Below are positions 1 through 4,877 of a DNA stretch of 5,567 nucleotides, piece by piece (the first letter of the stretch is position 1; the number at the start of each line of letters is the position of its first letter). The stretch is taken from contig JACRLA010000193.1 in the NCBI GenBank assembly GCA_016215145.1, positions 1 through 5,567 of the forward strand. The letters are read 5' to 3'. The translations under genes were made by a program, and so were the position numbers. The notes under the pieces were generated by a model that searched no databases, was not told the origin of the DNA, and saw only the letters and a program-made list of their open reading frames with translations. This stretch comes from Chloroflexota bacterium (GTDB lineage: Bacteria; Chloroflexota; Anaerolineae; Anaerolineales; VGOW01).

Positions 1-2015
1 AGAAAGTAAAACATTGCTGGCTCGATGACGATGATGCGAAACTCGCGGATGGCGACGCCGCGAATCTCGGCTACAAAAATGCTTGCCGCGCTGATGAGGA
101 TGAAGGCGAGAACTGCAAAGTCGAGATTGGGGATTAGAGATTGGAGATTAAGGAATGCGGAATGTGGAATGCGGAATGCGGAAATGAGTTTTGGAAAGAA
201 TCGTAATACTGCTGCCGCAACTGCCAACACCGTGCAAATCTCAACCATTGAGAAGGAGAGCGTCCACAGGTTCTTGGGTACTAAATAGAAGGGAATGGTG
301 AAGGCGATGATGGCGAGCGCGATGTCGGGGCGGAGGTAGAAAAGGAGAAGGAGGATGATGGCACAGATAAGGGTAAGGATAAGGAATGGCGAGTAATAAA
401 AGATGGTAGCAGTGAGGAGCGTGGCGATTAGAGGAAGGGCGTCGCCGTATTTGCGGAAGGAGTCGGCGAAGTCGGCGCTCCAAGTTAAACCAGCGGAGAT
501 CCACAAGAGAATTGAAACGATGATCGTGGTGAGCCATTGAGTGAGATCGCTGAGACGATCTAGAGGAGACCTAGCAGGTCTGGAAGACCTGCTAGGTCTT
601 ATCAAACCGAGAATACAAATAGCAGCGATCAAACTAATGATCGTTAACGGTATTCGCGTGTCGGGTTTTGCTACGTTTGTGCCAACAGTAAATGAAACGA
701 TTGCCCATTGATCCCAACCGCGATCAGCGCGAATGACGGCGGTGTGTTGTCCTTGTGTTAAACCTGAGGCTAATGTGATCGTATCGGTGCGGGGCAAGAG
801 ATCGGGTGAGGTGAGGATGACGTAAGCGTTGTTATTAAGATCGCGGGGTAGGGCGTTGGCGGGTTGACCATCAACGGTGACGTAGAGATAGGCACGATAG
901 TTGGCGCGGCGCAGAGTGACATCGAGCTTGTCACCGATGAAATTTAATTTGATTATGGCATCGCCGTCTTGTGGGATGTCTGCGCCGAGATCCGAGAATT
1001 TCCAATTGCCGGTGGATGTTGAAGAGTAATTGGTAATTAGTAATTGGGGTGAGTAGGTTCCAGATGGGGCGGCTGAAAGAGATTGGAGATTGAGGGATTG
1101 GTGATTGAGGGCGAAAGGCTCTTGGAGATTAGAGATTGGAGATTGGAGGAAGAGGGGACCTGACCATTGCCATTCGTCGCGGGCGCGGGTGTAGGCGAGT
1201 TGGGTGTATTGAAGTTGTTGTTCGGGTGTGACGTTGCCCCAGATGGAGGGTTGGTTGCTCCAGCCAAATTCGGATGCCCATAGAAATTTTTTCTCGTCGC
1301 CATGCTTCAACATTTCTTCGCGTAGAAGGATGATGTGTGAGAAGTTGAGGATGTTTGGGTCAACGGTGCGATCTAGCGGCGAGGTGTTGAAGCCGTAGGG
1401 TTTTGCGGCAACGGCGTCAAAGTAATCTTTCGCGCCGAGATCGTAGAGTTGCTTTAAGTAGAGGATGTCGCTGATGTTCTTGGGTCCCGTCTCGATGGTG
1501 GGGGCGAGGGCGGCGAGGATGACCGTTGAAGATAGATCAACTTTTTTGATCGCGCTGTAACTTGCTTGGAGTATGCGCGTGTATTCAGCGGGGTTGGGGT
1601 TCGCGCCCCAGGCGCTGATCAAGTTTGGCTCGTCGAGGATTTGATAATGATCGATTCGGTTGCCATAGCGTTTAGCGAATTCGGCGGCAAGAGAGGCAAA
1701 ACGGTTGGGGTCAATCGGCGGCGACACTTTGAGGACGGCGACGGCGCGGAGTCCGTTATCACTTGCAGAGTTAAAAAATGCGTCGGTGGCTGCCAGATCA
1801 ATTTGATCCAGATCGAGTGAAAGGCGAATCCATTTGAATCCAGAATCACGAATCGTTTTTAAATTGGAACGTAGATCAACATTGATGCCGTAGAGTTCGG
1901 GGCGATTCAGCGGCGAACCCAGATCGAGACCGCGCGTTTGCGCGTTGGCGTTGTTGAGGATGGCGGTAGAGGCGAGGGCGCAGAGGACGAGGAGAACACA
2001 GAAAAGTGTTTTCAT
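1..2015 (-). CDS. Secreted glycosidase-like barrel fused to a Wzy/O-antigen-ligase-like membrane domain (partial, C-terminus beyond left edge)
   Basis: An uninterrupted minus-strand frame opens with ATG at 2015 and has no stop down to base 1 (671 codons). Residues 1-25 form a signal peptide ending in an AxA-type site (NANA|Q). Residues about 38-290 read as a GH39/GH5-like (clan GH-A) TIM barrel: IDHYQILDEPN with Glu129 in the acid/base position, and LWASEFGW with Glu249 in the nucleophile position. Residues about 325-445 look like a beta-sandwich. From about 453 hydrophobic segments follow (453-472, 492-511, 525-560, 563-580, 588-606, 632-649), and the end (RGVAIREFRIIVIEP) resembles the N-terminal part of O-antigen ligase/polymerase proteins. 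Asp128 replaces the Asn that normally precedes the acid/base in this clan, so activity is uncertain. The gene follows the lipoprotein gene after 38 bp, probably in one operon. Inferred role: making or trimming surface polysaccharide. The frame and architecture are seen directly; the family names rest on motif recognition. Confidence 0.85.
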   Translation of the reverse strand, partial: MKTLFCVLLVLCALASTAILNNANAQTRGLDLGSPLNRPELYGINVDLRSNLKTIRDSGFKWIRLSLDLDQIDLAATDAFFNSASDNGLRAVAVLKVSPPIDPNRFASLAAEFAKRYGNRIDHYQILDEPNLISAWGANPNPAEYTRILQASYSAIKKVDLSSTVILAALAPTIETGPKNISDILYLKQLYDLGAKDYFDAVAAKPYGFNTSPLDRTVDPNILNFSHIILLREEMLKHGDEKKFLWASEFGWSNQPSIWGNVTPEQQLQYTQLAYTRARDEWQWSGPLFLQSPISNLQEPFALNHQSLNLQSLSAAPSGTYSPQLLITNYSSTSTGNWKFSDLGADIPQDGDAIIKLNFIGDKLDVTLRRANYRAYLYVTVDGQPANALPRDLNNNAYVILTSPDLLPRTDTITLASGLTQGQHTAVIRADRGWDQWAIVSFTVGTNVAKPDTRIPLTIISLIAAICILGLIRPSRSSRPARSPLDRLSDLTQWLTTIIVSILLWISAGLTWSADFADSFRKYGDALPLIATLLTATIFYYSPFLILTLICAIILLLLFYLRPDIALAIIAFTIPFYLVPKNLWTLSFSMVEICTVLAVAAAVLRFFPKLISAFRIPHSAFLNLQSLIPNLDFAVLAFILISAASIFVAEIRGVAIREFRIIVIEPAMFYF
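122..186. repeat. Two adjoining heptanucleotide tandem repeats inside the coding sequence
   Basis: On the + strand, four units of a 7-bp repeat close to GGAGATT occupy 122-149 (CGAGATT, GGGGATT, AGAGATT, GGAGATT). After two bases comes a different heptamer, GGAATGC, at 152-186 (GGAATGC, GGAATGT, GGAATGC, GGAATGC, then a degenerate GGAAATG). On the minus strand they encode residues about 610-631 of the glycosidase/Wzy-like protein, a polar stretch between two hydrophobic segments. The reading frame stays open throughout. Confidence 0.8.
567..599. repeat. 33-bp perfect palindromic element read in frame
   Basis: Two 15-base arms (567-581 and 585-599) are exact reverse complements around a 3-base loop. 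Each arm is itself built from AGACCT and AGGTCT, so the element is a nested palindrome. Its length is exactly 11 codons. On the minus strand it encodes RPSRSSRPARS (residues 473-483), an arginine-rich stretch directly after the first membrane segment. It looks like an inserted mobile palindromic sequence tolerated in a cytoplasmic loop; mobility is inferred, not shown. Confidence 0.8.
1027..1047. repeat. Heptanucleotide repeat, unit TAATTRG, three copies
   Basis: TAATTGG, TAATTAG, TAATTGG follow one another exactly with a 7-bp period. On the minus strand they encode QLLITNY (about residues 324-330), close to where the beta-sandwich region starts in the glycosidase/Wzy-like protein. Confidence 0.75.
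1078..1148. repeat. Degenerate heptanucleotide repeat, unit GGAGATT, two blocks
   Basis: One block at 1078-1106 contains AGAGATT, GGAGATT, an 8-base GAGGGATT and GGTGATT. A second at 1124-1148 contains GGAGATT, AGAGATT, GGAGATT, GGAG. The 18 bases at 1127-1144 are identical to 132-149 about 1 kb away. On the minus strand they encode a Gln/Ser/Leu/Asn-rich linker (about residues 290-313) between the barrel and the beta-sandwich. Confidence 0.8.
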
Positions 2016-2022
2016 GGGTATC

Positions 2023-2037
2023 GGGATTGTAAATCCC
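2023..2037 (-). other. Small hairpin between lipoprotein stop and next start codon
   Basis: GGGATT and AATCCC form a perfect 6-bp stem with a 3-base loop in the 38-bp gap between the two minus-strand genes. On the minus strand a purine-rich AAGAGG, which could serve as a Shine-Dalgarno, lies just before the stem, and the ATG lies 7 bases after it. Folding would shorten the otherwise long distance from AAGAGG to the start. There is no T-run, so it is not an intrinsic terminator. Confidence 0.4.
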
Positions 2038-2053
2038 TCTTGACGAAGTCTTC

Positions 2054-3685
2054 TCACCTTACCCACGTCGGGTTGGTGGTCTGACCGTCGCCGGTGATCT
2101 GTTGCGAGAGGCGCGTGTTGAGATCAACGATCCACAAGTTGCCGTTGAGGATGGCGGCGAGTTGCGCGTTGTCGGGCGACCAGACGAAGGTGGTGTCGAG
2201 TGGTGAGAGTGCGCCGCGATCTGTGGGCGGGAAGATTGCGGCGGCGTTGCTGCCATCACGATCCATGATCATCAAACGATATTTGCTAGTCACACTTTGC
2301 AGAGGCGCGCTCGCTTGCAAGTAGGCGATCTGTTTTCCATCGGGTGAGGGCATGGGGTTTGCCCAAATGCCGCCGCGCGTGATGAGTGATGCGCCGAATG
2401 ATCCATCGGCTGCGAGCGCGGCAACGTCGAAGATGGGACTGTCTTCCGGCGATTCGATTCCGATGGGCGGTCCGTGAAGGACGGTATATAAAAATTTTCC
2501 ATCGGGTGTCCAAGCGATGAACGGATTCCAAACCCAGTCGCTGTATGTTTGATAAACCGGATACTTGGCGATGGGCGACGATGATTGTTTGGCGGGATCA
2601 ATGATTCCTAATTTGTCGGCTTGCGAAAATGCGAGACGCGATCCATCGGGAGACCAAGTGAAGCGTGTGCCGAACCATCCATACACGCCGCCTGATGAGG
2701 CTTCGAGGGCAAGTGTAGATTTATCCACGTTACCCAATGTTGAAAATGTGAGGACGAAGAGATCGTTGTTGGCTTGCCAACCCGGCGCGGTGGCGCGCGG
2801 TTCGGCGGTGGTGTAGGCGAGTGTGCGCTCGGCAGTGGGTGACCAATCTGCCCACAAAACATTTTTCACTTTGAGATCAAACGGTTTGGCATTTGGATCG
2901 TTAATGCTGATTGTCCACAATGAATTTGACAAACCGGCTGACGTGGGTGATGCCGCCGTGGTGCTAATGACCGTTGTGCGTGTGTAGAGCAAATACTTTC
3001 CATCGGGTGCGAGTGAGAACACGCGACCATCGAGATCACCTGAGGTGGTTAATGGTTTGCGGCTGCCGCTTGAGAGTCGCATGAGCCAAGCGTTGCCTGC
3101 TGATAAATAGGAAAGCGTGCCGGTGATCGGAATCGCAATGAATGTTGTTTGCGACCCAACCATGACGATCTCGGCGAGCGGCTGCTTAACACTGACGCGG
3201 CGGACGATGGCGCGTGATGTTTGCACGCCGTTCTCGAACACGGTGCGGTAAGTGATCTCATCTTTGCCGTTGACTCCGGTTTGCAAGAGCCGCGATTCGC
3301 TGGCGGGCAGACCTTCGTTGCGCACGGTTTGTTTTTCGAATGGCACGATCACTTCTTCTACGTCGAACTTTTCTGTGACGCGGACGATAGTGATCGTTGT
3401 ATCTTGCGTGAGTGGCGTGAACTCGGATGGAGTCACCTTATCAATTTGCCCGAGCGTGATGCTGGCTTCACTCAAGGCATCGCGCACGGTGAGTGCTTTG
3501 GTGGTGAGTGTTGTCGTTTTGCTATCGGCGACGATGGTGACGTTGATCGTTGTAGGCGGCGCGGGCGTGATAACAGGTGAAGCGCATGAGGTGATAAGGG
3601 AAATAAAGGAGACAAAGGAAATAAAGGAAAGGGGGCGGCGCGATTTTTTCCAATTTCCAATTTCTAAATTCCGGTTTGTGATCAT
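2054..3685 (-). CDS. Surface lipoprotein with DUF348, G5 and TolB/PD40-type beta-propeller domains
   Basis: This gene encodes 543 residues from ATG at 3685. An in-frame TTG lies further upstream at 3763, but 3685 is the only ATG and places the signal peptide at the N-terminus. Residues 1-33 are a lipoprotein signal (basic KKSRR, hydrophobic core, lipobox LITSC) with Cys34 as the lipidated residue, followed by a Pro-rich linker. Residues about 46-102 match DUF348, and about 105-178 match a G5 domain ending EIVMVG, the pair seen in YabE/Rpf-type wall proteins. Residues about 200-543 carry PD40-like propeller motifs starting near 225 (APDGK), 282 (SPTAE), 345 (SPDGS), 393 (TPDGK), 447 (SPDGK) and 503 (SPDNA). 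G5 domains are thought to bind N-acetylglucosamine-containing polymers, so the protein probably sits outside the membrane and binds wall or extracellular glycan. No catalytic motif is seen. No good Shine-Dalgarno is close to the ATG; AAGGAAA lies about 20 bases upstream. Confidence 0.88.
   Translation of the reverse strand: MITNRNLEIGNWKKSRRPLSFISFVSFISLITSCASPVITPAPPTTINVTIVADSKTTTLTTKALTVRDALSEASITLGQIDKVTPSEFTPLTQDTTITIVRVTEKFDVEEVIVPFEKQTVRNEGLPASESRLLQTGVNGKDEITYRTVFENGVQTSRAIVRRVSVKQPLAEIVMVGSQTTFIAIPITGTLSYLSAGNAWLMRLSSGSRKPLTTSGDLDGRVFSLAPDGKYLLYTRTTVISTTAASPTSAGLSNSLWTISINDPNAKPFDLKVKNVLWADWSPTAERTLAYTTAEPRATAPGWQANNDLFVLTFSTLGNVDKSTLALEASSGGVYGWFGTRFTWSPDGSRLAFSQADKLGIIDPAKQSSSPIAKYPVYQTYSDWVWNPFIAWTPDGKFLYTVLHGPPIGIESPEDSPIFDVAALAADGSFGASLITRGGIWANPMPSPDGKQIAYLQASAPLQSVTSKYRLMIMDRDGSNAAAIFPPTDRGALSPLDTTFVWSPDNAQLAAILNGNLWIVDLNTRLSQQITGDGQTTNPTWVR
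3594..3629. repeat. 9-bp tandem repeat encoding the signal-peptide core
   Basis: Four consecutive 9-bp units (ATAAGGGAA, ATAAAGGAG, ACAAAGGAA, ATAAAGGAA) fill this stretch. Read on the minus strand they give the repeating Phe-Ile/Val-Ser pattern FISFVSFISLI just before the lipobox. The period is a multiple of three, so copy-number change would alter signal-peptide length without breaking the frame. Confidence 0.75.
3650..3672. repeat. Heptanucleotide repeat, unit CCAATTT
   Basis: CCAATTT, CCAATTT and CTAAATT follow each other with a 7-bp period, then CC. On the minus strand they encode RNLEIGNW near the very N-terminus of the lipoprotein precursor, ahead of its basic KKSRR stretch. Confidence 0.65.
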
Positions 3686-3711
3686 GCGCGAGATGGTATC
3701 ACAAATTTTCC

Positions 3712-3740
3712 TTGACGCATCATGGGCGATGTGATATAAC
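3712..3740 (+). promoter_or_regulatory. Sigma70-type promoter of the initiator tRNA
   Basis: TTGACG at 3712-3717 and TATAAC at 3735-3740 are separated by 17 bases, close to the -35/-10 consensus. Transcription would begin near 3747, leaving a leader of roughly 36 bases before the tRNA. It lies in the divergent spacer between the lipoprotein gene and the tRNA. Confidence 0.8.
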
Positions 3741-3782
3741 TTGCCTCGCGCCGAGAGAAACAACGAGGCGCATTTTTATCGG

Positions 3783-3854
3783 TGCGGGGTAGAGCAGTGG
3801 CAGCTCGTCGGGCTCATAACCCGGAGGTCGTTGGTTCGAATCCAACCCCCGCTA
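3783..3854 (+). tRNA. Initiator tRNA-fMet (anticodon CAT)
   Basis: A full cloverleaf can be drawn. The acceptor arms are 3783-3789 and 3847-3853, the D stem is GAGC/GCTC with a 7-base loop, the anticodon stem-loop is 3808-3824 with CAT at 3815-3817, the variable loop is AGGTC, the T stem-loop is 3830-3846, and the discriminator is A3854. Three features mark an initiator rather than an elongator Met or an Ile tRNA: an unpaired first acceptor position (T1·T72), three consecutive G-C pairs at the base of the anticodon stem (GGG/CCC), and A11:T24 in the D stem. The 3' CCA is not encoded exactly (CCT follows), so it would be added after transcription. A promoter lies upstream and a terminator directly downstream, so it appears to be its own unit. 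Confidence 0.95.
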
Positions 3855-3861
3855 CCTCCAC

Positions 3862-3899
3862 AACACCGTAGACCAACTTCGTGAGGCTACGGTGTTTTT
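3862..3899 (+). terminator. Intrinsic terminator of the tRNA
   Basis: AACACCGTAG (3862-3871) pairs perfectly with CTACGGTGTT (3887-3896) over 10 bp with a 15-base loop, and the T-run ends at 3899. It starts 8 bases after the tRNA discriminator base. Confidence 0.88.
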
Positions 3900-3903
3900 G
3901 TTT

Positions 3904-3978
3904 GCCCGACGGTCTTTGGTTCAATGTAGTCCCCCTCACGGAGGAAAATTTTATGAACCAAAGACCTCAGGGCTTTTT
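3904..3978 (+). promoter_or_regulatory. Long inverted repeat with T-run enclosing the recombinase ribosome binding site; possible attenuator or recombinase binding site
   Basis: The arms 3904-3923 and 3954-3973 match at 17 of 20 positions. The inner 13 bp (GGTCTTTGGTTCA and its complement) are perfect, and the outer GCCC/GGGC is also paired. TTTTT at 3974-3978 follows the second arm at once, as in an intrinsic terminator. The 30-base loop holds the ribosome binding site GGAGG (3940-3944), which can itself pair with CCTC at 3934-3937, and the first base of the ATG at 3953. The second arm covers codons 1-7 of the recombinase. If folded, the RNA would stop read-through from the tRNA side and hide the start site. 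The structure is seen; the function is inferred. Confidence 0.6.
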
Positions 3979-4877
3979 GTTGGCTAAAGCCATCGAAGGC
4001 GTCTTGCAGTTTAAAACTGCCGAACGTCAAAGTGAGTCGCCTCACTACGGCCAATGTGCGCGCTTATCTGGCGTACATGTTCACTGAATTCGTCCCGCGG
4101 CGGATCGCGGGCGGGACACAGCCCCTCAAACCTAAATCGATCCGCAACATTTGGATTACACTCTCCTCTTTCTTCACTTGGGCCAGCACGGAATTCAACA
4201 TCCCCAGTCCGATGAAGGCAATCCCCGCGCCCAAATTCGAAACCGCACCAGTAGAACCTTTTACTCGTGAGCAGGTCGAAGCCTTGCTTAAAGCCTGCGA
4301 CTATTGTGATGAAGCCAAGACTGAAGATCGCAAACACTTTGTGATGAGGCGCGCTACCAGCTATCGTGATCGCGCCATTATCGTGATGCTGTTGGATACC
4401 GGTCTGCGCGCCTCGGAGTTGTGCGCTCTCACGATCAGTGATGTTGATATGAAGTCGGGCAAGGTGACGCTTAAGCATGGTCCTGAGGGCGGCGCCAAAG
4501 GTGGTAAGGGGCGCACCGTACGCGCTGGCAAATCCGCGCGGCGCACGTTGTGGCGTTATCTGGCAGGGCGCGAGGATGCCGATGATCCACGCGCGCCTTT
4601 GTTCGTGGCGAAGAATAGCCGTTACTTCAATCGCGACTCGCTGCGCCAAGTGATCGCCGCATTGGGCCAAAAAGCAAAAGTGCCCAAATGCCATCCACAT
4701 CGCTTTCGTCACACGTTCGCCATTACCTATCTGCGCTCGGGCGGTGACGTGTTCACTCTTCAAGAGTTGATGGGTCACAGCACGTTGGAGATGGTGCAGC
4801 ATTATGCTCGGTTGGCAGAGCGCGATGTGGATGAGGTCCATAAGCGGGCGAGTCCGGCAGATAATTGGCGTCTCTAA
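3953..4877 (+). pseudogene. Tyrosine recombinase/integrase with an out-of-frame deletion in the N-terminal domain
   Basis: ATG at 3953 sits 8 bases after a GGAGG ribosome binding site and encodes the start of an integrase core-binding domain (MNQRPQGF through about KTAERQ). That frame then turns to unrelated residues and stops at 4087. The rest of the protein continues in another frame, open from 4032 (GTG) to the stop at 4875-4877. This 281-residue part holds the remaining core-binding helices and a complete catalytic domain: Arg126 (TGLRASEL), Lys159 (GGKGRTV), His223 and Arg226 (HPHRFRHTF), His249 (LMGHS) and Tyr258 (QHYARL). Relatives as I remember them carry roughly 24 extra residues between the two parts, so a deletion of about 70 bases, not a multiple of three, is likely. 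Neither GTG 4032 nor ATG 4077 has a ribosome binding site, which favours a broken gene. Possible residual expression of the catalytic fragment cannot be excluded. It normally cuts and rejoins DNA to integrate or excise an element. Confidence 0.8.

Noticed and set aside
122..186. Possible CRISPR array or centromere-like iterons
   Set aside because: The units are 7 bp and contiguous without spacers, and they lie inside an open reading frame.
1037..1303. Asn/Pro/Ser-rich minus-strand open frame of 88 residues
   Set aside because: It is an out-of-frame reading of the long glycosidase/Wzy-like frame through the heptamer repeats; the composition is an artefact of the repeats.
3221..3734. Plus-strand open frames of 119 and 160 residues
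   Set aside because: They lie opposite the DUF348/G5 coding region of the lipoprotein and show no domain or start signal. The minus frame explains the sequence.
3686..3760. Minus-strand promoter for the lipoprotein operon
   Set aside because: Only a weak TATATC-like box overlapping the tRNA promoter can be seen, with no convincing -35 at a proper distance, so I do not list it.
3741..3780. Leader hairpin GCCTCG/CGAGGC followed by a T-run before the tRNA
   Set aside because: The first arm overlaps the expected transcription start, the stem is only 6 bp, and termination here would silence the tRNA. Probably incidental.
4011..4841. Long open frame on the minus strand (276 residues) opposite the recombinase
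   Set aside because: It is an antisense shadow of the + strand recombinase, whose frame carries all the catalytic motifs. The minus translation has no recognisable domain and no ribosome binding site.
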